This document shows, in pieces, positions 53,028-62,468 of a stretch of DNA of 64,000 nt; the first letter of the stretch is position 1, and each line of letters starts with the position of its first letter. The DNA comes from Loktanella sp. S4079 (GTDB taxonomy: Bacteria > Pseudomonadota > Alphaproteobacteria > Rhodobacterales > Rhodobacteraceae). A program made the translations under genes and the position numbers. The DNA is taken from the NCBI RefSeq assembly GCF_000967725.1, contig NZ_JXYE01000003.1, positions 496,001 to 560,000 of the forward strand, written 5' to 3'. Under the pieces are notes generated by a model that did not search any database, was not told the DNA's origin, and was given only the letters and a program-made list of their open reading frames with translations.

Positions 53028-54023
53028 GTCGTTTGCCGCTGGCATGAATTCTACACCTGGCACTTTGGGTCCGGTTTCGTCTCGGATGCGACAACCGAGC
53101 TCAGCGATGATTTCGCGCACACGTGTGTCATGCGCTGCTCCTTCAGAATACATCCAATCACTGAACAGCCGAACAATCCGGCGATTGGTATGCCGCGTCG
53201 GGCAAACGATCCAATAGGCGGGAAAGCGGATCACTTCAAAGGCGGTCGACAACGGCACTAATGCTCCGCTTTGCAACTCGTTGATCGCCAATGTTGTGCT
53301 TTCCAATACGACGCCGCCGCCATCGCGCGCGACTTGAAGCGCCATTGATGAACGGTCAAACCGCAGGGGATAGACCAGCCGCTCGCCCATGACGCCTTGC
53401 CGGGCGAGCCAGAAATCCCAGCGATAATGCGTCTTGACCGAGTCGATCAAACGCGCGTTCAAGAGCTGGCTGATCGGGCTGTCCGATTGGGATTTGAGCT
53501 CGGCGAGGTATTCGGGCGAACACATTGGAAGTACATAATCATGAAGGACGCATTCTTCGTGCAGCCCGGCCCAGCCTCCTTCTCCGTAGCGGAGATCGAG
53601 ATCAACAACTTCGGTATCGAAGTCCGAAAAATCCGGTGCCGCATCAATCCGCAGGTCCCAGTTGGGAACGCGATCTAGGAATTGTTTGACGCGTGGACCT
53701 AACCACCGCACGGCAAAGGACGGTGACACACGCATAATGAAATGGCGGTTTTCTCTTTGGCGTTTGATCGCGGAACGCACGTCACGCATCATGCGAAACG
53801 CTTGTGTCGTTGTCTGGAACAGCCGTTCCCCATCAAGCGTGAGAACCAATCGCCGTTTTTCCCGCCGGAATAGGCGCACCCCGAATTGTTGTTCAAGCGT
53901 GCGAATTTGCTGGCTCACCGCTGAGGGCGAAACGCTCAGTTCCTCTGCCGCTTTGCTAACGCCGCCCAATCGTGCGACGGCTTCGAAATAGTTCATTGCG
54001 TTCAGATTTAGATCATGTGCCAT
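53025..54023 (-). CDS. LysR-family transcriptional regulator (GcvA-like)
   Basis: 332 residues. Helix-turn-helix NYFEAVARLGGVSKAAEELS followed by VSPSAVSQQIRTLEQQFGVR; effector domain with DLDLRYGEGGWAGLHEE as in the GcvA branch. It converges with dctM and lies upstream of a glycosyltransferase gene on the same strand by position only. It is the nearest candidate regulator for the 44620-52989 cluster. No clear ribosome site precedes the ATG. Confidence 0.9.
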   Translation of the reverse strand: MAHDLNLNAMNYFEAVARLGGVSKAAEELSVSPSAVSQQIRTLEQQFGVRLFRREKRRLVLTLDGERLFQTTTQAFRMMRDVRSAIKRQRENRHFIMRVSPSFAVRWLGPRVKQFLDRVPNWDLRIDAAPDFSDFDTEVVDLDLRYGEGGWAGLHEECVLHDYVLPMCSPEYLAELKSQSDSPISQLLNARLIDSVKTHYRWDFWLARQGVMGERLVYPLRFDRSSMALQVARDGGGVVLESTTLAINELQSGALVPLSTAFEVIRFPAYWIVCPTRHTNRRIVRLFSDWMYSEGAAHDTRVREIIAELGCRIRDETGPKVPGVEFMPAAND

Positions 54024-54060
54024 GCTTGATTTCTAAGCGAAAACAGGCAGTACGAATAGT

Positions 54061-55665
54061 TCAATCTGCGCAGCTGCGTTCATAGTAGGTAAAGAGCAGT
54101 TCGTTCTTTTCTGGACGAGATGCTTGCAGGTCTTCGGGCACTGGCAGTGTGACGGTATTCTTAGTGTAACATGCGGCAAAGGTGTCAGTGCTTGATAGTT
54201 CAACACCTGTCAAAAACCACTTGGCAGCATCTGCTATGTCGATCCCTTCAGAGCCACCGAGAATAATGTAATCAGGCTGTCGTGACAGCACATATGCACC
54301 GTCGCCCTTGCCGTGGCCCGGCATGGCCTGCCTACGCGCCAAGATCGGAACATCTTCGCGCAGTGCAATCGTACGGTCGTTCAGGCCAAGCATATCAATG
54401 TACCGGTGCGATGCGCCGAAAAACGGGGTTGAGCCAGCAGTGTTGAGCGCGACGAGCGATCCCGCAGGCCAGTTTTGTTCGATATAGCGCCCGACAATTG
54501 TTCCATTGAAAGCGGCCCAGTCCATTCGGAATGCGCGCGCATTCAGCGCTGCGACACAGATCATTGCAACGAGGATGAGCGAAACTACCCTGCCCGCCCC
54601 TTCTTTGAGTGAATTGACTGCAAGAATGGCCAGCAGCGTCAAAACACCTGTTATCGGCAAAAAGACCCTTGCAGCGGCCATGTGGTCTCCGCCGGACCAC
54701 GCGATATAAAGCGTAAATCCGACTGCGATGATCAACATCGTGATGGCAATACGTGACAGCCGTCCCCAGATTATCGCCGCTGCAACGGCTGCTCCGGCGC
54801 AACTGATGACTGGCAGGTAAAGTAGCGCAGATTTTAGCAGGTAATCGGCCAGCTTTCCGATCCGGTGGGATAAATCCAGTCCGACCTTCGCGTGGAACGT
54901 ATTAGGAACGATGTCGCCGTAGTACGAGATCCGCCAAACCATATGCACCATAAAGACGACAAAGGGGATTCCCCCGACGATTGCAGCGTTCCGCAGCCGT
55001 GTTTTCCAATCGCCGGAACTGGTGAACAGCAAGGCAATAGAGGCACAAGCCACCACAATGACACCATCTGGCCGAGTGAGCACTGTGAGCGCAAGCGCGA
55101 TACCAGCAGCGACGAAAAGTGATATCTGTCTGGCAGAGGTTTCAGCAAGCATCGCAGCGACAACAAAGGCCATTCCCCACGCAATGAGCGCGGCTGCAAC
55201 GGGGGCCTCTAGACCTCCAAAAAACCAGACAACAGCCGATACATTCCCAATGGCCAAAGTAATCGAGAGCGCGTGTAACTCTTTGCGTTCAGGCGCAATA
55301 TTTCGTGCGGCATAATAGACCGCACCTGCCATCAGAATAATGGCTAACCCATTGAGAATCCGAAGCGCGTCAACCGCGTCGACCCCAAGCCGTAACAACC
55401 CCGAGGTCAAAATCACGTAGAGAAAATTGGTATATCCCTCGACACGTTCGCCAAGGTTCCAGGTGAGTTCGCCCGTTTCAACAAAATTTTGGGCGTATTT
55501 CAGCGAAATATATGCGTCGTCATGCAAGAAAAACCGATTGCGCCAAAAGTTAAGAACAAAGACGCCGATCCCACTGAGCAAAATCAGAGCGGGAAGGTGC
55601 CGCTCTAATTTTGAGGGTGCGAACGCCCCGGTATCATGTGCGGACACTGATTTTGCGCCGATCAT
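54061..55665 (-). CDS. GT-C-type membrane glycosyltransferase-like protein
   Basis: About 534 residues with roughly ten membrane helices and a C-terminal soluble domain of about 150 residues. An acidic loop after the first helix reads FFLHDDAYISLKYAQNF, followed by NLGERVEGYTNFLYVI. The DD motif in the first periplasmic loop is the GT-C hallmark, and this sequence style matches the family annotated as AftB-like arabinofuranosyltransferase in actinobacteria. The donor would be a polyprenyl-phosphate sugar. I chose ATG 55665; a GTG at 55674 is in frame. It lies 16 bases after the large modular gene, probably co-transcribed. Confidence 0.72.
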   Translation of the reverse strand: MIGAKSVSAHDTGAFAPSKLERHLPALILLSGIGVFVLNFWRNRFFLHDDAYISLKYAQNFVETGELTWNLGERVEGYTNFLYVILTSGLLRLGVDAVDALRILNGLAIILMAGAVYYAARNIAPERKELHALSITLAIGNVSAVVWFFGGLEAPVAAALIAWGMAFVVAAMLAETSARQISLFVAAGIALALTVLTRPDGVIVVACASIALLFTSSGDWKTRLRNAAIVGGIPFVVFMVHMVWRISYYGDIVPNTFHAKVGLDLSHRIGKLADYLLKSALLYLPVISCAGAAVAAAIIWGRLSRIAITMLIIAVGFTLYIAWSGGDHMAAARVFLPITGVLTLLAILAVNSLKEGAGRVVSLILVAMICVAALNARAFRMDWAAFNGTIVGRYIEQNWPAGSLVALNTAGSTPFFGASHRYIDMLGLNDRTIALREDVPILARRQAMPGHGKGDGAYVLSRQPDYIILGGSEGIDIADAAKWFLTGVELSSTDTFAACYTKNTVTLPVPEDLQASRPEKNELLFTYYERSCAD

Positions 55666-55681
55666 GCGAAGCACCCCTACC

Positions 55682-58600
55682 CTAGAAGATAAACGCGTCT
55701 GCTTGCGTCCACTCGATGCCGGCGATGTCCGTATAGGCTAAATCGCCAGGCATTTCCGCGTTTCCAGTTGAATCCACGATGTCTTCATCGTCATCGAATT
55801 GGTAATACCGCAGCAGATCATCCGAGAATGGGTCAATGCTGGTGCCCATGTTATCGGCAATTTCTGCGGCAGAACGGGCGTCGTCCCAAATGCGAAGCTC
55901 GTCGAGCGATCCGCCAAGTGCCTTGGTCTCGCGCACGTTGGTGGCAATGTCTTCGATCAATAGATCTGCATCCAGCGCCATCGTTGCATTCGCGTCAACT
56001 TCGCCATTCAGATAGATGGTAAAGTCATCACCTTCGCGTACCAACGCGAGGTGGTTCCACGTCCCATCCGCGGTCAGTGCGGTATTCGCGACAATCACAT
56101 CTGACGATCCAGCGGTTTCTGTTGAATAGAGCCGCATTTGTCCGGCATGGAAGTTTAGGTCGTTGCCAAAGATACCGTCCGTTGCGCTGTCGTCATTCGG
56201 CGCGGGATCATATGTGCCACCGGCGATCACGGAATCGTATTTGTTGATATTGCTGCCCGGCTCAAACGCGATCCAGAATTCAATCGTATAGTCGCCAGTC
56301 ACCGTCAGATCTTGGACATCAATGCCATTCCCATTGTTTTGCGATAACAAAGCCCCGGCGTTGGCGCTGTTGCTTGTACCGGACGTCACGTTGATCGTGG
56401 CTGTTGCCACGTTTGACCATTCGCCCTCGGCGTCTTGGACGCGGTAGGTAAAGCTGTCGGTACCTTCGAATTCGGGATCAAATGGCGTGTATTCGGCGTG
56501 CCCATAGTGGCCCGCAGGCAGCCCACGGTCAGCCAGCTCTTGCGCGGTGTCCATCATTTCGATGGTGCCGAATGTCGGGCCGCTGATGATCTCAACGACC
56601 TGCATGTTTAGCGCACCATCTGGGTCATAGTCGTTGTCCAGAATATGAAGATGGTTGGCAACCGGATCGAACCCCGGCTCAAGCGTAAAGCTATCGTCGA
56701 TCGCAACCGGTGGCACATTGCCCACGTCGATTGTCGCCTCGCTAAAGGTGGTGCTCGCGCCCAGTTCGTCGGTCACAGTGAGCGTTACGGTATACACGCC
56801 AACGTCAGTGTAGGTATGCGTCGGTGCCGCGGCATCCGACGTTGTTCCATCGCCAAAGTCCCAAGCATAGGTCAGTGAATGGCCCTCGGCATCGCTGACA
56901 TCTGATGCAAATGTCACCTCGTATGGCGCATTCGGTCCTGTCTCTTCGCCTGGGTCAAGCACGATACCTGTGCCTGTTGGCGCGGTATTGGGTGGCCCGG
57001 CCTCGCCATTGGTGATCGTGAGCGCGATTGAGGCGCTATCTGTCTCGGTCCCGTCACCAATTGTATATGAGATGGACAGAGTAACAGATTCACCCTCTGC
57101 CATATCCGCAAATTGGAAATCGCGATCGCGGAATTCTACGGTCCCGTCATCGCGGATGCGGAATAAGCCGCCACCATCTGACCAAGTCTTCAGCCTGCCC
57201 TGAGAGTCAAAGCTGGTTGTTGAAATCGCGATGCCGTTTGCCTTGAAACCGTCAAGCTGCAACAGGTCAAAGTCAGCCGTGCCGTCGTTATCAAAGATAT
57301 TCAGGGGCAAGGTTGTCCAATCGCCACTGCTAATCTCGGCCAGATCAATGCTTAGGCTGTCATCAACGGCATCAACGACGCTGGGTGGGGTGCTGGTCAC
57401 GTTGATCGTGGCTGTTGCCACGTTTGACCATTCGCCCTCGGCGTCTTGGACGCGGTAGGTAAAGCTGTCGGTACCTTCGAATTCGGGGTCAAACGGAGTG
57501 TATTCGGCGTGCCCATAGTGACCTGCAGGTAGCCCACGGTCAGCCAGCTCTTGCGCGGTGTCCATCATTTCGATGGTGCCGAATGTCGGGCCGCTGATGA
57601 TCTCAACGACCTGCATATTTAGCGCACCATCTGGGTCATAGTCGTTGTCAAGAATATGAAGATGGTTGGCAACCGGATCGAACCCCGGCTCAAGCGTAAA
57701 GCTATCGTCGACCGCCACCGGTGGCACATTGCCCACGTCGATTGTCGCCTCGCTAAAGGTGGTGCTGGCGCCCAGTTCGTCGGTCACAGTAAGTGTTACG
57801 GTATACACGCCAACATCAGTGTAGGTATGCGTCGGTGCCGCGGCATCCGACGTTGTTCCATCGCCAAAGTCCCAAGCATAGGTCAGTGAATGCCCCTCGG
57901 CATCGTTGACATCCGATGCAAATGTCACCTCATAGGGTGCATTCGGTCCTGTCTCTTCGCCGGGGTCAAGCACGATACCCGTGCCTGTTGGCGCGGTATT
58001 GGGTGCACCAGCCCCCTGAATGGTTAGGGTAAAGGTTGCCTGATCCGTGTCATCCCCATCGCCAACTGTATAGCTGATGCTGGTGGTTGCGGTTTCGCCT
58101 TCGGCAAGATCAGCGAATTGCAGATCACGGTCGCGGAATTCGATACGACCGTCTTGGTAAACGCGGAACTGTCCGCCGTTGTCACCCCAAACCCAACCAT
58201 AGGCGCCTAGGCTATCCAGCGTGGTGTCAGATTTTGGTGCACCGGTCACTTTGTACCCATCGACTCCGACAACTTGGAACGGGTCACCCGTTGGGTTGGT
58301 GTCATTGATCATGACATCACCAAGCAGGTTCACCGCGTTACCGTTAAGATCGCCAACCGCAACGGTCACTTCATCGTCAATGGCATCAACTGGCCCGACA
58401 GGCGCACCTTGAACATAGACCGGGCGCAGAATGGAATCTGTTTCGGGCACGACAAAAGTACGGGTTGTATCTGTGAGAAGCGGATCGTCTTCCCAATGCG
58501 AGAAATCCCATTGGAAACCGTCGCTTACATAAGAATCCTGTACGCTGACGATATGGTTAAACCCAATCAGGTTGTCGCGGGTCTGATCCCCGGTAAAGGC

Positions 58601-61159
58601 GATGCTATCGATGGTAAATGTGTAGCCCGGAACGTCAGGCATGTCATAAGTGGTGACTGACTCCTCTGGCATGATCGTAATCGTCTGAGTGGTGGTCAGG
58701 CCGGCGCTATCAATTGCCGTGAGTGAAATCTGGTAGCCCACGCTTTCGAAATAGTCGTGGCCAATGTAGGGAATTTCAAACTGGAAACCGCCGGGCACGT
58801 TTTCGACAGCTGCAATTTCCGGGTGGAAGTGTTCGTTATGTGCCAGATTGACCGACCAAAACACGTCGGGGCCTGACAGCGCGCCATCCTCTAGGTCGGT
58901 GGCCGATCCGGTAAAGGTGATAATGTCGCCTGCACGGAACGTCTGGCCCTCGACTGGCGTGTCGATGGTTACAGTTGGTGCGTTACCAATCGTGATGGTT
59001 GCAGGGTTATAGACCGTCTGTGCGCCGTTTTCGTCGGTCACAATCAGTTCGACGGTATATTGCCCCTCTTGCGTATAGGTGTAGGTCGGGTTTTGCTCGG
59101 TGGATGTTGCGCCGTCGCCGATCCCGTCCCCGTCAATGTCTGGGCCGTCACCAAAGGACCAAAGATATGTCAGCGCATCTCCGTCAGGATCAAATGCATC
59201 TGTTTCAAAGGTCACCGTATAAGGCGCGGTTAGGCTGGTGTCCTCGCCAGGATCAAGAATGATCCCTGTTCCGCCGGGTGCTTGGTTACCGATACTATAC
59301 TCAAGCCGGTTCACGGCCCCTTCGAAGTTAAAGATGTTCCCGGTCTGGAAGGTGGTGATGTAATACAGCGTGCCATCTGGTGCTTCGGCAAATGTTAGAA
59401 CCTGACCACTTGCGTTCTTAAAGTGATTGTCCGAGACCAGCACAGGTTCGCCAGATGAATAATCAATTTCGAGGTAGCGAATCCAGTTCCGCACCCAGTC
59501 GCCATAGAAATAGACGCCTTGGTACTCTGTTGGGAACTGATCTCCTCGGTAGACGACACCGCCAGAAACGGATGACCCTGAATCGCCATAGCTGGGCAAC
59601 TGGTCTTGGCCGGGTGCAGAGGCGTGGATGTAGCTATAGATCGGACTACCGGGATCATCTGGGTCGGGTAGATATCCTTCGTAGTTTGGCCAGCCGTGAT
59701 CGGCGCCGGGTGCGGCGATGTGAATATCTTCGGTTGCGTAGCGCCCGTTACCGCCGACCTCACCAATCCAAAGCGTTTGCGACTCTTGGTCGTATTCGGC
59801 TCGGAATGGATTGCGGAGCCCATAGCTATAGATGGTTGTGATGACACCTTCTGGATCAATCGCCAAATTTTCGGCGCTGGTCGAAATCGCAGTCTGCGTG
59901 TTGATATGCGGTGTATAGGTCGCGGCAACGGCGGGGTCATAATATGGGTTGTCGGCAGGTACAGACCCGTCGGTCAGATTGATCCGATGCACCTTACCAT
60001 CATCGTGGGTCATGTCTTGGGCGTTATCGCCTTCGAATTCTTCGCCGATCGTGATGTACATTTTGTACGGGCTTGGATCGCTGGCGTCGATGGGTTCATA
60101 GGCAATCGCCATGCCGCCGCCTTGGTGGTCTTTTTGTGAATAGATGTCGAATTCACGCCAAAGCACTGTTTTATCAGCGGGATCTGCGGTGCTGGTCGCG
60201 CCGCCACTGTTTTCCTCATGCTGGAAACGGGCAACCGTTGTCCGTTGTTCGGCAAGGTCGGTATAAAGTAGATAGATATAGCCGTTCTCATCAAAGTTTG
60301 GATCAACTTCGATGTTCAGCAGGCCAGATTCTCGAGAGTTCTCAATCTCGGCGCTTAGGTCCATGTAGATGGCTTTTGGACTGTTGGCGACGCTTGGGTC
60401 TTCGACGATGACGACCTCACCGCTCTTTTGGATTACGAGCATCCGACCATCAGGCAAGAACGCCATATCCGTTGGCAATGACAGCCCCGTCACCACCTTG
60501 GTGTCGATGAAACCGCCTGCGTCGCCCACTGGGGTATCAAATACGGTGTCGTCCTCGACGATATCCGAGCCGGTCGGAAGGTGCAGATCGTGCCCTGTTT
60601 CGGCATTGCCTGTCGCATCGACAATGTGACCTGTGTCTTCGTCAAAGCGGTAGTAGCGTTCCAATCCCACAGGGTTGCCACCTGCAAGATCGAGCGTCTG
60701 GTTGGCATTCGCCAGAATTTCTGCACCCGGACGCGCCAACGACCATACGCGCACTTCGTCCATGCGCCCTTCAAGGCCGCCGACGATACTCGACGCGAGC
60801 TCTGAGATGACAAAAGTATCGGTGTAGTTCTGGGTCAGCGAATTCGCTTCGTTGACGCCATTAACGTATAGCCGGACGGTCCCACCTTCGCGAACAAGGG
60901 CGATGTGGTTCCACTCACCCGTTTCAAGTGGGTTAACGCCAACAACAACGTCACCCATATTCGCGTCATATAACCGAGGAATGCCATCAAAGAAATTGAT
61001 GTCATTGCCGCCATCTACAGATGATGAAACAGCCCCGTCATTCTTTGCGATCTCTGTGCCCGGTTCAAAGAAAATGTTGAATTCTATGGTGAAATCACCG
61101 GTAAGCGAAATGTCTTCAATATCGACGCCGATATTATCGGTCTCAAATACGTAGTTCAC
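55682..61159 (-). CDS. Large modular LamG - glucose/sorbosone dehydrogenase - PKD - cadherin-like protein
   Basis: 1825 residues starting at GTG 61159 (GGGAG about 10 bases upstream). LamG-type lectin domain about 15-175; PQQ-type glucose/sorbosone dehydrogenase propeller about 215-620, with DHQGGGMAIAYEP, GLRNPFRAEYD and GADHGWPNYEG; PKD about 640-725; Ig-like and linker about 725-920; a VCBS-like module 921-1050; PKD plus cadherin-like 1054-1256; a second VCBS-like module 1262-1385; a second PKD plus cadherin-like 1391-1593; a second LamG 1600-1800. There is no signal peptide and no RTX nonapeptide. The end, TQADAFIF, has an acidic residue followed by hydrophobics, as in some type I secretion signals. 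Probably secreted and sugar-binding or sugar-oxidising; inferred. Confidence 0.85.
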   Translation of the reverse strand: MNYVFETDNIGVDIEDISLTGDFTIEFNIFFEPGTEIAKNDGAVSSSVDGGNDINFFDGIPRLYDANMGDVVVGVNPLETGEWNHIALVREGGTVRLYVNGVNEANSLTQNYTDTFVISELASSIVGGLEGRMDEVRVWSLARPGAEILANANQTLDLAGGNPVGLERYYRFDEDTGHIVDATGNAETGHDLHLPTGSDIVEDDTVFDTPVGDAGGFIDTKVVTGLSLPTDMAFLPDGRMLVIQKSGEVVIVEDPSVANSPKAIYMDLSAEIENSRESGLLNIEVDPNFDENGYIYLLYTDLAEQRTTVARFQHEENSGGATSTADPADKTVLWREFDIYSQKDHQGGGMAIAYEPIDASDPSPYKMYITIGEEFEGDNAQDMTHDDGKVHRINLTDGSVPADNPYYDPAVAATYTPHINTQTAISTSAENLAIDPEGVITTIYSYGLRNPFRAEYDQESQTLWIGEVGGNGRYATEDIHIAAPGADHGWPNYEGYLPDPDDPGSPIYSYIHASAPGQDQLPSYGDSGSSVSGGVVYRGDQFPTEYQGVYFYGDWVRNWIRYLEIDYSSGEPVLVSDNHFKNASGQVLTFAEAPDGTLYYITTFQTGNIFNFEGAVNRLEYSIGNQAPGGTGIILDPGEDTSLTAPYTVTFETDAFDPDGDALTYLWSFGDGPDIDGDGIGDGATSTEQNPTYTYTQEGQYTVELIVTDENGAQTVYNPATITIGNAPTVTIDTPVEGQTFRAGDIITFTGSATDLEDGALSGPDVFWSVNLAHNEHFHPEIAAVENVPGGFQFEIPYIGHDYFESVGYQISLTAIDSAGLTTTQTITIMPEESVTTYDMPDVPGYTFTIDSIAFTGDQTRDNLIGFNHIVSVQDSYVSDGFQWDFSHWEDDPLLTDTTRTFVVPETDSILRPVYVQGAPVGPVDAIDDEVTVAVGDLNGNAVNLLGDVMINDTNPTGDPFQVVGVDGYKVTGAPKSDTTLDSLGAYGWVWGDNGGQFRVYQDGRIEFRDRDLQFADLAEGETATTSISYTVGDGDDTDQATFTLTIQGAGAPNTAPTGTGIVLDPGEETGPNAPYEVTFASDVNDAEGHSLTYAWDFGDGTTSDAAAPTHTYTDVGVYTVTLTVTDELGASTTFSEATIDVGNVPPVAVDDSFTLEPGFDPVANHLHILDNDYDPDGALNMQVVEIISGPTFGTIEMMDTAQELADRGLPAGHYGHAEYTPFDPEFEGTDSFTYRVQDAEGEWSNVATATINVTSTPPSVVDAVDDSLSIDLAEISSGDWTTLPLNIFDNDGTADFDLLQLDGFKANGIAISTTSFDSQGRLKTWSDGGGLFRIRDDGTVEFRDRDFQFADMAEGESVTLSISYTIGDGTETDSASIALTITNGEAGPPNTAPTGTGIVLDPGEETGPNAPYEVTFASDVSDAEGHSLTYAWDFGDGTTSDAAAPTHTYTDVGVYTVTLTVTDELGASTTFSEATIDVGNVPPVAIDDSFTLEPGFDPVANHLHILDNDYDPDGALNMQVVEIISGPTFGTIEMMDTAQELADRGLPAGHYGHAEYTPFDPEFEGTDSFTYRVQDAEGEWSNVATATINVTSGTSNSANAGALLSQNNGNGIDVQDLTVTGDYTIEFWIAFEPGSNINKYDSVIAGGTYDPAPNDDSATDGIFGNDLNFHAGQMRLYSTETAGSSDVIVANTALTADGTWNHLALVREGDDFTIYLNGEVDANATMALDADLLIEDIATNVRETKALGGSLDELRIWDDARSAAEIADNMGTSIDPFSDDLLRYYQFDDDEDIVDSTGNAEMPGDLAYTDIAGIEWTQADAFIF
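56381..56989 (-). repeat. Internal direct repeat, downstream copy (residues 1391-1593 of the modular protein)
   Basis: 609-base copy of 57392-58000, offset by exactly 1011 bases (337 codons). By eye about 22 base differences, nearly all silent; only two residues differ (Ser1422 for Asn1085, Ile1487 for Val1150). It encodes a PKD domain plus a cadherin-like domain. Confidence 0.92.
57392..58000 (-). repeat. Internal direct repeat, upstream copy (residues 1054-1256 of the modular protein)
   Basis: Partner of 56381-56989. Each copy is preceded on the coding strand by a VCBS-like module (921-1050 and 1262-1385) that shows the same order of motifs (FRDRD, QFAD, AEGE, SISYT) but is far more diverged than the repeat itself. 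Confidence 0.92.
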
Positions 61160-61421
61160 GGCGAACTAACTCCCTCTCAAATCACTACTCAACCGTTCAC
61201 CCAAACCGTGATGTGCTGTGAGAGAACGACTTGCCCGAAGGCGGAAATTACTTGGTGACGTCCGGAATACGAACGGAGTGCCATTAAATGCTGGCACATT
61301 CGAGTCAGCAATTTACGTGCAGCCGCGATGTGTGTCAATATTTTGCCACATAGATAACATCGTTTGGCCTCAAGGATTAAGCGGCAATACGCTGAATTTC
61401 GCGTATCGTTTCGTGGCCAAA

Positions 61422-62369
61422 TTAGCGTGTTTTGCGCTGTCGCCTGAGATTTGGTTCGCGCATCTTGCCTGTAAACGCCATTTCCAATTGCTGACGCAGC
61501 CACGCATGGGCTTGGTCCTCTTCGAACCTGCGATGCCAGATCAGGTGGTTTGCAATGGGCGCAACCTCGAGAGGGACCGGGACGGTCGCGAGCCCATAGC
61601 GTGCGGCAAAATATTCGCTGGCGCGGTTCGTAAAGACCCCAATCAAATCAGATTCCAACAAAAGCTCTGGGACGATTGTAAAGCTCATCAATGTCGCCGC
61701 AATTGTACGTTTAACGCCATGTTCGGCAAGCACAGCATCGAAAGCTGCCCGGCGGTCGCTCGTCGAACTGACAACCAAATGAGAATATTTCAGGATATCG
61801 TCGACGCTTGGTTGCTTTGTTTTTTCGATCAGGGGGTGATCCTGTCTACACAAGCAAACAAAGCGGTCCTCGTAGGCAAAGCTTGTTTGTAGATGCGGTG
61901 GCGTTCCGTCGATCCAACCCACGGCTAGATCAATCTCGCCATCTTCGATCAGTCGGGTGGCATAGTCACGGTCAGTTGTGCGCAGGTTCACCACAATTCT
62001 GGGCGCAACGCGGCCCAGGTGTTTGAGTAAGGGTAGGAACACTGGCAGACTAAACCGATCTGGCGCACCAATCGCAAAGCTGGCTTGCGCTGTTGCAGGA
62101 TCGAAATCTGTACGGGGCGCTGCACAAATCCCCACGTCTTGAATAATGCGGGCCACAATCGGGGCGAGTTCGGCCGCACGCGGTGTCGGGCTGAGCCCAT
62201 CAGGCGTACGCACCAAAAGAGGATCTTCGAACCGATCACGCAGCCGTTTCAAGGCGTTTGAAATAGCCGATTGGGTGCGGCCCAGACGCTCTCCGGTGCG
62301 GGTGACGCTACGCTCTTCGAGAAGTACATGCAGAACAACCAAGAGGTTAAGATCAAAATTACCAAGCAT
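61422..62369 (-). CDS. LysR-family transcriptional regulator (NodD/PcaQ-like branch)
   Basis: 315 residues. The N-terminus FDLNLLVVLHVLLEERSVTR with the following GRTQSAISNALKRLRDRF is characteristic of the NodD/LinR-like branch, and the effector domain has GEIDLAVGWIDGTP. It is divergent from the pyrone-dicarboxylate hydrolase-like gene, 99 bases apart, so it probably controls that gene and the TRAP permease after it. The C-terminal tail is basic (PNLRRQRKTR). Confidence 0.9.
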   Translation of the reverse strand: MLGNFDLNLLVVLHVLLEERSVTRTGERLGRTQSAISNALKRLRDRFEDPLLVRTPDGLSPTPRAAELAPIVARIIQDVGICAAPRTDFDPATAQASFAIGAPDRFSLPVFLPLLKHLGRVAPRIVVNLRTTDRDYATRLIEDGEIDLAVGWIDGTPPHLQTSFAYEDRFVCLCRQDHPLIEKTKQPSVDDILKYSHLVVSSTSDRRAAFDAVLAEHGVKRTIAATLMSFTIVPELLLESDLIGVFTNRASEYFAARYGLATVPVPLEVAPIANHLIWHRRFEEDQAHAWLRQQLEMAFTGKMREPNLRRQRKTR

Positions 62370-62468
62370 TTTCAGTCGTCCATTAATTTGATGAATGTTG
62401 TATTACACAAATATCCATTTTTCAAATGATGACCCGTCAGGCACGATGCCACGCGGGAGGACATCTTG
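62370..62468. promoter_or_regulatory. Divergent promoter region between LysR and the hydrolase gene
   Basis: 99 bases, A/T-rich in the centre (ATTTGATGAATGTTGTATTA around 62393). A LysR operator of the T-N11-A type is expected here, but several alternatives fit and I cannot choose one. GGGAGGA at the right end serves the hydrolase gene. Confidence 0.45.

Noticed and set aside
55682..61159. RTX (GGxGxDxx) calcium-binding repeats in the modular protein
   Set aside because: No tandem nonapeptides are present; the repeated units are PKD and cadherin-like domains.
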